A stretch of 64,000 bases of DNA from Meandrina meandrites (lineage: Eukaryota; Cnidaria; Anthozoa; Scleractinia; Meandrinidae). A program made the position numbers and the translations under genes. The DNA lies in the NCBI GenBank assembly GCA_963693305.1, contig OY855903.1, positions 21,521,755 to 21,585,754 of the forward strand. Reading direction: 5' to 3'. Numbering within the stretch: position 1 is the stretch's first letter; the number at the start of each line of letters is the position of its first letter. The notes beneath the pieces are model-generated. The model worked only from the letters and a program-made list of their open reading frames with translations, made no database searches and was not told where the DNA came from. Of this stretch, positions 24,494-35,870 are shown in pieces.

Positions 24494-27400
24494 ATGATGT
24501 TGACTGTTCATTTCGCCCTTGTGGCAGTTCTTTTGTTGCCCTGTATCACTTATGCTGCTTATCACTTCGAGGAAGACCGTCACTCGGACAGCTCAAAACC
24601 GGTGGGTGATGAAACTGCGCATAGAGTAAAACCGAGTTGCGGCATAAAATAATTATGATCTGTGACAGCTGATTCAGATTACAGTAATATCAACTAACAT
24701 CCTGTGTATAAGAACCCAGTAAATTGAGAATCTACAGCCCATTTAAAATTTAATCAGACACCCATTTTTATAAGAACCAATTCAGTCTGAAATTTGGAAA
24801 AGGTTCGTTTTGGTAAGCAAGTAAAAATAGTTATAATTTCGTTATAAAATGAAAAATAACACTTAAAGCTTGGCAGTGATACAGTTCCAGATAAATGTGT
24901 TTTATTACAGTCATGTGGTGTAAAGAGGGTAGGCATTGGTCTCATAAAATACAACGAAAATAAAGTGATATTAAATGCTTTTTTTTGTTTAATTATAAGT
25001 TAATATCACAGTTTTACTTTAGTTTTATTTCATGAATGTAGTGCTTGAAATCCAGTAACTTTTCCACCACACCGTTATACATCTGGGCCGGGTTGTTCGA
25101 AAGCCGATTAGCACTAACCCACGATTAAAGTTATTAAAGAGTTCAATTTTTCTTGTTTAAAAGTGTTTTTATTGGAGTTTACAATTTGTAAAGATTGAGA
25201 TTACTTGACGTCAAAACTGGAGCAAAAAATTATAAACATAAAACCTCAAGGAGAAGTTAAAAAAGTGGAATCGAAATTCACGCCAATTCTGGATTCGCTT
25301 AATCGTGCTTTGAACAATCCGGTCCTGTATTTAAAATGTCACTAACCTGAACCGCTCTTTGAAAAAAAACCTTTTTACGAGCCTAAACAGGGTCATTTCG
25401 TCTTATGCATCAAATATATAAGAACCTATACATCCTGACCTGTAAAATGGTAAGTTTGTATATGTAGAGCCAATGGTTACATTTCGATTCAGAATTAGTT
25501 AGGACACGCCACACGCCAGGAATATTTCTTTCCCCTTACCTCTCCCACTCTGTAATATTTGCCGCTTACAACTCTGTTCATGTTGGGGGGGGGGGGGGGG
25601 GGGGGGAATCTCATCTGTCTACACTTAATAAGATCCGATGACGCTCCAAGACTGTGGAAGAGGCACGTAAGGATAAGCAGCCATTAACTCTCCCCTGTAT
25701 TTCCCTTGGCTGCCGTATTCTACCTCCAGGCTACAAAGACCACCAGCTAAGCGAGAAAGATAAATACCTCTAAGTTTCTCAAGCTCTAGTCTCAACATTA
25801 GCATTAGTCAGGAGAATTTGATGATTACTGATATTTCCCACTGGTGACAAGTTCCTTTATTCTCATTACCTGTGTAGTGACTTTGAGTTTATATTATTAT
25901 TTTAGGAGAAACGTGGCGCTTATCAACATTGGAGGGCATTGAAAGATTAATAGAGGGGATGGTGGTACTTGTTACAAAGAGGGTTTTAATAGTGGGACTT
26001 ATCTTAGCTTATCCACTGAATTTTCTCTTTATTTATTTGTAGTGTCAATCAGAAAAACCGTGTGGAAGTGGCGGTTGTGGCAGTAGTTGTGGTGGTAGCT
26101 GTGTACCAGGAATTCCAGGCATTCCTGGTAGTCCTGGTCCCGCGGGACCAGCTGGCATTGCTGGTCCCCCGGGGAACAAAGGTGCCGATGGACCCGCGGG
26201 CCCAGTTGGTCCCCAGGGAGATAAGGGCGACACAGGAAATGACGGAGGCCCCGGTCCTGTAGGCCCTATAGGCCCTCAGGGTCCTCCAGGTCCCTTGGGA
26301 GGTGCCTGGAAACAGTGCGTTTTTAAAAATATTAACGACGGAAAGGACATTGGCTTAATCAGGGTAAGAAGGAACGGATGACAAATCTTAAGGTGGCGAG
26401 AAAGGGAAAAAATGCAAAAAACTAATAATTTTTAACTACTCAGTTTTAACATGTTTGGTGTACTTTCAAGGAAAATTGTTTATTTTTTGCCACGTATTTA
26501 TCGATATTATCACACAAATTTAAGTTTCATTTAGCGTTCTAAATGGTTGCTATGAAAACCAGCATTTTATGTCCATTTTTGTCAAATTCTACATTTCAAC
26601 AGTTTTTTACGCTAAAAATTGTGATTTCTTCAAAACTATAAAACAGAACAGGCTGAAATTTTCAGGGTATTTTTAACATTAACAAAGCTGTGCAGCCTGC
26701 TACTTTGGCGAGATTAATAACTGAAGAGTTACGAAGGTTTGTTTGAAGCCATTTTCACATATTTTTGGATAATTATTTTGCAGCACGATAAAAATTGAAA
26801 TATGCACAGTAATAAGCCAAGAGTGGCAGGTGACGCAGTTCTGGGTATTGTTATGGTTGAAGCAAATTTTTTTCGCATGACAGATTTTCAAGATGAAGTG
26901 CAGAAAAACGTTCCAGCAGCCTACTCAAAACCCCAAACGGAAACGGCATATTACGCATGCGCATAAGCAAGATCTCCTTCTCCAGCTAGGTCGCCAGGTC
27001 TAATGATCAGTGTCTTGTGTTCAAGACCACTGCGTTCCGGTTTTTGCAGAATCTGATAAGTTTGATCTTCAGTCAGTCAATCACTCACTCAGTCGAGCTT
27101 TTTGGTCTTAGATAGCCAAGTCTGAACTTTCAACTCTCTCTAAGACAGACACCGATGGTACCGGCTCCAACTGTCCATCTTAGAGGGATTTCCGTCTTAT
27201 AGAAGTTTAATAACAGTAAAATGATTGAAAAAAGCGGTAGGGACGGGACCAACACCAGGTTTCCGTCTTGTCGATCTGTTAAAAGTAAAGTTGACAGTGA
27301 GTATTCTCAAAAATAAAATGTAAGCAATTGAAAATGTTAAATCTCTTCAATACTCATCTTTCACTTTACATTAAAATTTTTTTAGGAATGTGTCTTCAAA

Positions 27401-27751
27401 AAGCAGTCAGACAATACCGGACTGCGCGTTTTCTTTAATGGCGTACTTCGTATCTACAACTGCAACGGCTGCTGTAAGAGATGGTACTTCACCTTTAATG
27501 GTGCCGAATGTACCGCGCCTGATGCCATTGACGGTGTCGTCTACATGAGCACCGGTGCAGCACCAAACGCTATCAAAGATCTGCACCGTGTCCGAATGAT
27601 TGAAGGAGTATGCGAGAAGGTCAGCAAAGGTGAAGTGAAAGTAGGATTCTGGGTCGGCAACTGTGTTGGTTACGGGGCTGCTGATGCGTACACTGGATGG
27701 AATTCAGTATCCCGGATCTACGTGGAGGAAGTCCCGCCACCACAGCATTAG
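24494..27751 (+). CDS. CTHRC1-like: CTHRC1-like secreted short collagen, gene 3
   Basis: Exons 24494-24601, 26043-26363 and 27386-27751 (phase 0) encode 264 residues. Residues 1-21 are a signal peptide ([20 protein letters not shown]). Exon 2 opens with a Gly/Cys-rich spacer (five Cys, residues 37-56) not seen in genes 1 and 2, then 22 Gly-X-Y triplets (59-124) and WKQC. Exon 3 has [37 protein letters not shown] (W232) and [12 protein letters not shown], the CTHRC1 C-terminal pattern. The exon 1 donor is taken as CCG|gtgggt because it is intact in gene 4; a weaker AGA|gtaaaa further on also keeps phase. The exon is preceded by an acceptor (ctgtag) and 24 nt of leader, so a 5' UTR exon exists. 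The family is secreted and tied to matrix and Wnt signalling in vertebrates; the role here is unknown. Confidence 0.93.
25585..25606 (+). repeat. G22 homopolymer in CTHRC1-like gene 3 intron
   Basis: An uninterrupted run of 22 G lies on the sense strand of intron 2. The paralogous position in gene 4 holds 27 G. Confidence 0.95.
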
Positions 27752-28055
27752 ATATTTTCACGAGGTTCAATTCGATTTGACAGCCTTTTTGCATTTAAGC
27801 AAAGCTAATAGAATTGGAATAGTTCTGTGACCATCTTGAATTTTTTTGTATGCTGCACTGTTGCTTTCTTTTCTATTTTTTTTTTACATTAGTTCACCGA
27901 ATTTTAGCAGTACTCATAATCCATACATACAAATGTATACATTGCCTCAATGAAGTTGTGGATCATAGGAAGTAGCATGTACCTACATTGAAACAGGCTA
28001 GCTCGTGGCTAATAGAAAGCTAGTCGTGGAAAACCGTTTGGTTAATTTAGTCACT

Positions 28056-28540
28056 AATTAACAATTAGATTATGAGCTCGAGATTTCTATGAGGTGATAG
28101 TTGATGAGGCCGCAGGCCGAATCAACTATCACCTCATAGAAATTGAGAGCGAATAATCTAATTGTTTTAGTAGAATTCTGACTGAAATAATCGCAAATAA
28201 TGGTTTCTAATTATTTTCCTACGCATTATCGAACTTAACGTTTTAACAAAATCGCACGCATTGAATTGTCCTTGGTAAATTTGCAGTTGTTTACGCGCGT
28301 GCACCCGTTTTTAAATAATTTCAAGCTTTTAAAGTCAAGAAACCGCTAATGTCCTTCTTTTAGTCTTCTCGGGAATTCTTTATCCATTTACATCTAAACT
28401 TCCTTCCAAAACTTCGGAAAAACGATAAAAACGTCGCATTTTGTGGACGACCCCGGTAACTGCACACTAATGGCTGATAGTGTTCAATAGCTCAGCCAAT
28501 CACATTGCAGCATTTGCATTAGTGTACTAGTAGAATTCTA
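28056..28540. mobile_element. 485 bp insertion private to duplication unit 1
   Basis: Unit 2 reads straight through here (ttagtcact|ctaatgtcaattag near 46801-46820), so this block was gained in unit 1 or precisely lost from unit 2. It contains a perfect hairpin with 23-base arms (28083-28105 and 28121-28143, loop 15) nested in a weaker one (caattagatta / taatctaattg). No convincing target duplication or coding capacity. Confidence 0.65.
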
Positions 28541-28689
28541 CTAATGTCAATTAGATGTAATAAATGTTAATTATATGTAATTTCTTCAGACGCAGTTGTT
28601 TGTTTGTATTCGAAGTTCATGTATAAATTATGAGTAAAAACAAAAATTGAAACGAAACGCCATTGTAACGATAAAAGATTATGAACAGG

Positions 28690-28860
28690 TATGATAAGCT
28701 GAAAATTATAGTCCTTCAAGCACTGGACGGGGTCATTTCTTGTGTTCTTAGGCAAGACATCTTACTCTCAACAGTGCTGTCTCCACCCAGGGATAAAAAT
28801 GGGTACTGGTAAATTTCGTGCTGGGGGTAACCCTGTGATGAACTATATCATTCAATCTGA
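28690..28860 (-). repeat. Dispersed invertebrate repeat, minus orientation
   Basis: It reads on the minus strand as cacagggttaccccc, agtacccatttttatccctg, gggtggaga and aagaacacaagaaatgacc. It is the same family as 13846-14000 and 58475-58570, and its duplicate is at 46990-47115. The plus-strand frame at 28962-29600 downstream is antisense to GNAT and is not a gene. Confidence 0.55.
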
Positions 28861-29358
28861 GGGGGAGGGGGAGGGGGGTAGAAATACCCCTAGTCACTTC
28901 ATGCTGCGGAAACCGCGGTAAGCTCCCACCTGATTGGCCGCAAACGCAGATATAGTTTCGTTTGTTTGATTTTGGAAGAAAGCACTATCATCCATTGGTC
29001 CAACCTGTCTATTCCGGCACATGGTTAACACCTCTGGTGTCTAATATGGTAAGCAGCCCCCTCCCCCCCCCCCCTCACTCCCCACACCACCTTGCACAAA
29101 CATCGCACTTCCGCCAGTTTCGCCAGTCAAATAACTTTTCCCCACTGCAAGCTATTGATCAGGTCTTTGCAAAATATAATTTATTATCTTTTTTGGTTAT
29201 AAACATAACTAAGTGGGCTAAATATAAAAATGCTACGCACGTTTTGTGTTTTTTCTTCCTTTCTTTTTGTTTACACTGTAAAACAAGCAGTCTGCGGAGT
29301 CACGAGACTCGCGTGACTCGAGTCGGCGTCACGCGAGCAGGCTCCTTTGTATTGCGAA

Positions 29359-29778
29359 TCACAACTTTTTCATCATTTTGTGACACTGAAGACACGAGTG
29401 CTCCGACATCTGATGAGTTGTTAGCTCCAGAGCAACGAAACCACATTTTTTGTAAAATTCAACAGCGTTCAGGGAAGACTGTACAATCAAGCAATCTGCT
29501 TCACATTCCTTTGCCTGCTTCTCCATTTCTTTCACAAGCGCGGATCCCACTCCTTTCACGCCCCAATCTGGATCAACAAAGAGCCCTCTTATCTGCATAG
29601 TTTTTCTGTCAGATTCTTTGGGATCTGTTCCGGTATCTGACAACGTCAGATGACCAAATCCGAGAACCGTTTCCAGTTTCTCGGCGACTATTATTTCCTT
29701 CTCTGTAATAACGGGGAGATACTTTGCTTTGTTTTGCCTTGCGACCCTTGCTTTGCGAATCGTCAAATCGTCCACCAT
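29359..29778 (-). CDS. Truncated GNAT acetyltransferase, duplicate copy
   Basis: An intact frame of 139 residues from ATG (MVDDLTIRKA) is nearly identical to the C-terminal 170 residues of the GNAT gene at 47626-48237. It lacks 93 nt, an in-frame loss of 31 residues, right after IRKA, which removes the first helix region with the CSTHYGSEDF motif. The acetyl-CoA binding loop (GVKGVGSAL) and the FYKKCGF segment remain. The N-terminal MSAIFN... extension of the other copy is present as sequence but its ATG is TTG here, because the duplication breakpoint falls in that codon; the upstream promoter is gone too. It is likely a non-functional duplicate, though the remaining frame is still open. The substrate of the family member is unknown. 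Confidence 0.65.
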   Translation of the reverse strand: MVDDLTIRKARVARQNKAKYLPVITEKEIIVAEKLETVLGFGHLTLSDTGTDPKESDRKTMQIRGLFVDPDWGVKGVGSALVKEMEKQAKECEADCLIVQSSLNAVEFYKKCGFVALELTTHQMSEHSCLQCHKMMKKL

Positions 29779-29869
29779 TTTGTTTTTGGTTTTGCGTCCG
29801 CGTGCAAAAGGCGAAGTGAGCAGCGGTGGAGAAATCCCAAAATGCTTTTCGAGGTTGAAATTAAAAATG

Positions 29870-29921
29870 GCGGACAAGGTACATGTTCAGGACAAGATAC
29901 ATGCGGACAAGGTACATGTTC
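29870..29921. other. Tandem-duplication junction with templated repeats
   Basis: GCGGACAAGGTACATGTTC occurs at 29870-29888 and again at 29903-29921, with a shorter related phrase (ggacaagatacat) between them. From 29909 on the sequence matches 20347 onward (aaggtacatgttctaa...), while the left side matches the GNAT 5' end near 48231. This is the seam between unit 1 and the following DNA. Confidence 0.75.
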
Positions 29922-30559
29922 TAAACCTAAGTTGGGCTACAAACTGAGATGTTCTACATAGTGTATCATGCAGTGAGAAGCAATATTATTAATGTTAAGG
30001 TATTTCCTTTTAAGCATGCATTGCGTTAATTATTTCACTGTTAGACCACAGTTTTGAATTTATTATTTTATAATTCATTACTCATTTAACAAGGAATTTA
30101 AAAAAAATGGGCAAAATAAAGACAGCCTGGAGTATGCTTTTAGCATGTTCTTAAAATTTTGGATAGTCTCAGCGTTATTTTTCTTATAAAAAATTTTCTT
30201 GTAATAAAAACGTGTGTAGCTGTTATTTCTGAGCTCCTTTTGGCATTGTGTTTCCGGTGTTATCCTTAGATAGGGTACCTAAATTCTATCAGCTAAAATA
30301 AATGCCCAACTAAACGTAACAAAAAATATGGCCTGTTTAAACTATAAACTATCCGTTCAACTAGTAGCAAAGCGATTTTGTAAAGATTTGTGTTTTGCCG
30401 TGTGCGGTTAGCCGTTATTTGTATCGTCACTCAACGCTTCCCCTTTCCATGAATAGGGTGTCATTTTTCGGGTTTGGGCCTTAAAAAGTGTATCAATTTC
30501 GCTTCCTTTATCCTTAAATAGGGTCAGGGTTTAAGAACCTTCGAAATTTATGGGAGTAC
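29922..30559. other. Intergenic DNA matching 20347-20505 at its start
   Basis: The first 100 bases or so are nearly identical to 20360-20453, and weaker similarity continues to about 30066. Beyond that nothing is recognised. Confidence 0.5.
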
Positions 30560-31160
30560 GCTGTCTCCGAGAAAATAGTGTTTTCGCTGCAGACATTCCG
30601 CTATAGTACAAACTAAATGTTGCCGCTAGCAGCAGCCACTTCAGCGGCAACCTTCTCTGGCCGTCAAAATCCGATCGTCGATCTGCACGATCGTCAAATA
30701 TCATCATTTCAATAATTTTGGATTTCATTATGTTTTTTTTTTCACTCCTCGTTCAAGGTTTGGTTTCAGATAAACGATATTTAAACTGGAATGCACTTTC
30801 GTCCAGAGACCGCCAGAAAAGCTCGATAGAATTTGAATATTGTTATATCTCTCTTCTTACTAACTTATTAGTGCTGACGGATAACAAAGTAACTTCGATG
30901 TTGTCCAACCTCTTCTGTTTTCCAAATAGTGATATTGCCCGCCCGGGTTTTAAACCACGGCTCAATATATTTACACTTTTTATTTCTGGAGTCTCGTAAA
31001 CAGATTGTTGTAATCTTTAGCTCTAAAATTGCAAAATAGCGTTTTTGGCAGAAGGAAACTGCTTCTTTTGATTTTTACATGACAAAAAGGGTTATATATC
31101 GTGCAGGATAACAAATAAATGACGGAACCACTCCGATGACATTTTTTCCGCATTGCATTT
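30560..31160. repeat. Old copy of the gene 3 intron 1 segment
   Basis: A diverged copy of 22960-23580 and 33470-34030. Shared phrases are 'gcagacattccgct', 'gcccgggttttaaac', 'tttttatttctgga' and 'aacaaataaatgacg'. Its open frames are not conserved. The following 31161-31734 shows nothing recognisable. Confidence 0.55.
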
Positions 31161-31734
31161 AATGACTGGCCCCAATGGAAACAGTGAGTTTTGTTTTGTT
31201 TCGACTGAAAAAGACATGAATTTATTCCTTGAAATTGTCAAAACTGCGCGAAGCTTTGAGTTTTCGAATTTGCGAAATATCGTTAGCTTTTTCAATTAAC
31301 ATTGTCGGATTGAAGCTTCAAGCTTACGCGACAAGATCGAAAGGTAGCTGGGCTGAAGCACTGAGGCGGCTGCACATGCTGAATACTAATGAGATATAAC
31401 AATATAACAAACAAGACTATTTATGTTTTATTTCTCTTCAGACATGTAAAGAAAAAGGTACTTTTAGCCGTCCTGCTTTTGTCTTAGAAGCTGGTCCTCC
31501 ATGCTCTATCATGTTGGCCCAATTTGTCGCAAGCAAATTTACATGGTGCGATTCGTCGGTCCGGTTGTCTTTGTCATATCTGAATAACGAGGATGAAATT
31601 GGCCTGATTTCTAAAATCTGTTGCACTTAAAAAATCGGGCCGATTTTTAACAACACACTTTACAGCCATTTTCATATGAAATCTGGGTCAAATCGGGCCG
31701 ACAAATCGTAGCGTGTAAACCGCCTTTAAGGACA

Positions 31735-32260
31735 CTGTTCACAGGAAAATGTATTCTATTCATGGTAGTTTCCCTCCACCCTCCCCTCCCCTTCCCTTCC
31801 CTTCCCTTCCCCAGTTCCCCCTTCTGAAACATATTTTTACAACGAGGAAAAAATCATTTTCAATTTATCAACATGGTTCTTTATTTTGTTTGATATTTAT
31901 TATACGAAAAAAAGCTTTGAGGATGAACACATTCGCAAAGTTATGAAGTTGTGCAGTCGAATGGTGTCAAAACTTTTTCTGTCCATTGACGTTTCTATAA
32001 ACATGTGCAAAGTCTTCGTGAATAGCAGCCTATAAACGTGGGAAAAAATCCAACCAACCTCAATCACGCAAACTTACATCGCATTACTAAGCAACACACA
32101 AAGACACCTCAATGTTCAGGAGAAAGAGATTACTTCACCATGTATGGCTAGAGGAATATATTACATTTACAAACAACATACTCTACGCTGTTTTGTCCAG
32201 GATCATTTCGGAGTATAACTTTGTTGCCGGCTAAAGTTACCCCCAAGGTATTTCACTGTC
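31735..32260 (+). repeat. Promoter-module array, second locus
   Basis: It is homologous to 17450-18050 and 21438-21660 (ctgttcacrggmaaat, acatggttctttatttt, cctataaacgtgggaaaaa). Further related modules lie at 32395-32475 and 32790-32870. Confidence 0.55.
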
Positions 32261-33249
32261 CCGTTCTGCAAAGCTCAATTGAGCCACTCATTCTTAGTGA
32301 AAACAAACATACAGATTAGGAATTAGAACAGTAAATTACTCAAGTAAGTGTAATTAACAAACTTTTTCCGTTTTCGTAAACCCACAAACATCCCTCGCTT
32401 AATATCATGTTGTGTCGGTTTGTTATTCGCACAGAGCAATGTTAAATGTTTTGATCTGCTGTGACAACAGCCTCCTTTGTACGAGCACTGATGGCTCGCA
32501 TTTTGCCCATCCAATATTGAAAGAGTAAAATAAGACCAATTTTCCTCCGTAACCGTCTGTGCTGCAAGTATGACACTAAATGCGTGCGGAGAGTACATCA
32601 CAGAGGCAGCTGACACCGAAAAGAATAAGTTTCTTTATAATTTTTGCCTTATGTGCTATCCAGCACTGCAAAGCACTCGACTTGATCGCTGAATGTTTGC
32701 AAAACAAAGTTACTGCTCGTAGTACTCAAGTTAAGTGCAATTAGGACAACTTTTTTCGCGTTACGTTCTTAAACGATACCCCATTGCCTGTTATCTCGGT
32801 TTGTATAAAAAATATATGTACAAAGCAATATTAAAAGAATTGATGCGTTGCGACCATAGCTTCTTATGCAGACGTTCTTTTGCATGGTTTGTCACAAAGT
32901 TTTCTGCTCCAAGAACGCTAAGGAAATAAACGGATGTAGAAATACGGCCCCTGACGCGTATTAGCAAAATGCGACCAATTTTCTGCGGTAAAGTTCTGCG
33001 TTTTATTCAGATTTTTTAAGCCAAAATTAAAGCGCATTTTTATGCTGATGAAGTCACCCTGGCAAAATAACATTGTAATTAAGTTATTGCCATTTATATT
33101 TTAACTATGGTCACATCACTCTTTGCTTTAAGTGCTTCAGCAAAGCTCTTACGTAAATGATTACTTATTGTTCAAAACAAAGTTAACGATTATGACTTAG
33201 AACAAAAAGCACTTGAGCATTTAAGTAATTGTTAACCGCAAAAAAGTTC

Positions 33250-33360
33250 CTTGTTTAATATCATTGGTTGTCAGTGTGTATAAATTTATGTGTAATTTGC
33301 ACACAGAAACATAATTGATCTGCTGGGACCACTGGTGGGAAGGACGTATTCTAAAGCTTG
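33250..33360 (+). promoter_or_regulatory. Predicted promoter and 5' UTR exon of CTHRC1-like gene 4
   Basis: TATAAAT lies at 33279-33285 and a donor at 33361 (CTTG|gtaagtag), nearly identical to 22740-22851. If used, intron 1 of gene 4 is about 9.8 kb because the large transposon sits inside it. Confidence 0.5.
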
Positions 33361-34250
33361 GTAAGTAGAGTTACGTTCAGTTTAGTTTTATTCAGTCTTG
33401 CACAGCATGGTTCTTTAATTTGTCGCTTGTAAAAAAGGCAAAAAGCCAAGAAATGAAGGATAAAATAAATGTCTTCTTTGCAGACGTTCCGCTAGTACAA
33501 ACTTGCCTTTTGCATCAACCTCTGCAACGGCAACTTACACTTGCCGTCAGAATTAGCTGTTATTTCTTTGGAAAAAATTCCTTTTTACCACACGAACGAC
33601 GAATATAACCAATTTCAAATCAGAATTTGGGAGGTGATTGTTTTTTCCTTTACTTTTTGTTTTGTTTCATGGGAACGTACGGAACGCAGATTTACTTTAC
33701 ATGCAAAACTTTCGTTCAAGACCGACAAGCTAGCTAGAAGTTGTTCTCGATCCTGTTCATCTCTCTCACCAGCGCAAACTGAGCGAGTCGGTTCAAAACC
33801 TGTTAGTGCTGAAACTGAGCCTCGATATCGTCGAAGCTAACTTGTTTTCCAACAGCTGATATTGCCCGGGTTTTAAACTACGGCTCAAGATGTTTTCACT
33901 TTTTATTTCTGGATCTCGTAATTTCAGATTGTAATAATCGCTTGCAATTTCCAAAACTGCGTTTTTGCAGCATAAAAGCTTTTAAAATTTTAATCTTGAA
34001 TCATTTTATATCATATCGTGCATGAATAAATGAGGTATGAATTGGTTCAAAAAGGGGTAGGTAACCATGGTTAAAAGAATAAAGAAGGCCCAAAAGAGCC
34101 TTGTTTTGACCACGAGCCTGCTTTCTTATTGGTTTAATTCGTGTATACATACACGACGTAGCCTACTCGGTGGCGTCGGTTATAGCTCGCGTCGCTCGCG
34201 TCCAGGTGTGACTTTCCTCGGCTTTCCTCACTTTTCTCGACTTTCCAATC

Positions 34251-35827
34251 ATGCCGAAGCGTTTGAAAAGAACGGATTTTAGTGTTTGCGAGGAATCGAA
34301 AAGAAGGAAGGCGGTAGTAGAGCAACAGATCGACCGTAACATAGCAGCAAGCTCTGTTGACGAGGATCTGGTACGTATAATATTTTATCTTATTTTACGG
34401 CACCAGTAGAACCTGACTTTGCTGCACTTTGTCGTTTTCACTAACAACTCTTTGAGTTGTTAGTGCGAGGTAAATTAAACAAATAACTTTCGTTTTAGCT
34501 TTTAATGTGCCCATACGAAGTGAAATATTCACATCTTAGATGGAATTGTTGGTAACCACAATATTCAAAGCTACGTGTTTCGAATTAAGATGTTACAGTC
34601 AAAACCGAAGAAGCGTGAACGCCAAAAATTATTTCTGGAATGTTTATTGTTCTACGACCAATCAGATTCGAGACGTTACCGCAACAAACCGCAACAGTAA
34701 TTAGCAAAAAGGTTTCGATTCTTTTATCACGAAACGACTTTTTCGTCTACATTAAGTCTTGAGATCACCACCGATTAACAAACACTCTGGAATTATTACA
34801 GTCAAAATACTCAGCGCGTGCCGCTTAGAATTCCGGAAAAGTTTTGATTAACGGCGAACGGATTGCATTATTGGTTTCCAACATTCAAATTTAATTTGAA
34901 TATTGTAGATCATCCAACAGTGAACACGTGAGCACGTGAACCTGTAAAAAATAAACCAATCAAATTGCTTCATTTCTGACAGGCTCACGTGTTCACGTGT
35001 TCACGGTTGGATGATCTACAATATTCAAATTAAATTTGAATGTTTGAAACCAATAATGCAATCCGTTCGCCGTTAATCAAAACTTTTCCGGAATTCTAAG
35101 CGGCACGCGCTGAGTATTTTGACTGTAATAATTCCAGAGTGTTTGTTAATCGGTGGTGATCTCAAGACTTAATGTAGACGAAAAAGTCGTTTCGTGATAA
35201 AAGAATCGAAACCTTTTTGCTAATTACTGTTGCGGTTTGTTGCGGTAACGTCTCGAATCTGATTGGTCGTAGAACAATAAACATTCCAGAAATAATTTTT
35301 GGCGTTCACGCTTCTTCGGTTTTGACTGTAACATTTCAAGATCAAAGTGATCGAAAGTTTTATGGAAAAGGTTTGGCACTGACTCTTGATATTTTAATCA
35401 GACGTAACTTCGGCTAGTGCTGAATCCTTCATCAGTGATGTTAAAAGCGAAGTTCGTTGTCATACGCTATTGGAAGTAACAGCGTAACGTGACGCATGTA
35501 TTTTCCATATATTTTCCATATTCCATTAAAGGAACTAGGTTATTTCTCTAACGTTAAGTTCGCCAACGTATTCACTGGATGCTCACGCTTCTTTTAGCTT
35601 GCGAGCGCTTTAAAGTTTAAAACCTAAGTAAGGAAGCTTACAAAAAATACACGCTAGAGAGCCTATTGTTTTATGCCTCGTTCTAAAGCGTTCCGACACA
35701 TGTAAATGAGTGGGACGGGTATTCTGCAATGTTGGTAGCATTTCCGCTCAGCCCCAACATTTATTATGCATGCATGCAGTATCCATACTGTACTATAGCA
35801 TTTGATTTTAACACTTGCCTAAATCAT

Positions 35828-35870
<43 letters not shown>

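Larger units (their letters stand above)
21640..29875. repeat. Segmental duplication unit 1 (CTHRC1-like 3 + GNAT)
   Basis: The unit matches 32260-34031 plus 42184-48236 in the same order and orientation. Similarity is moderate with gaps from 21640 to 22058 and high from there on. The C-terminal CTHRC1 exon differs at 5 of 366 bases. The partner has an 8.15 kb transposon inserted at the site equal to 23514-23522. Unit 1 carries a private 485 bp insertion (28056-28540). The right end stops inside the GNAT start codon. Confidence 0.9.

Noticed and set aside
24602..24652. Continuation of the gene 3 signal exon past CCG|gtgggt (frame stays open for a while)
   Set aside because: The downstream donor-like agagtaaaa is weak and missing in gene 4, whereas CCG|gtgggt is intact in both and lines up with the gene 2 donor CCG|gtaagt.
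26045..26233. Gly-Pro-rich minus-strand frames opposite the collagen exons (also 44795-44980)
   Set aside because: The complement of a Gly-X-Y codon run automatically gives Pro/Gly-rich frames; the true collagen frame is on the plus strand with splice sites and a C-terminal exon.
28962..29600. 212-residue open frame on the plus strand (and its 124-residue counterpart near 47370-47744)
   Set aside because: It overlaps GNAT antisense, runs through C-rich simple sequence, and is not preserved as one frame in the duplicate.
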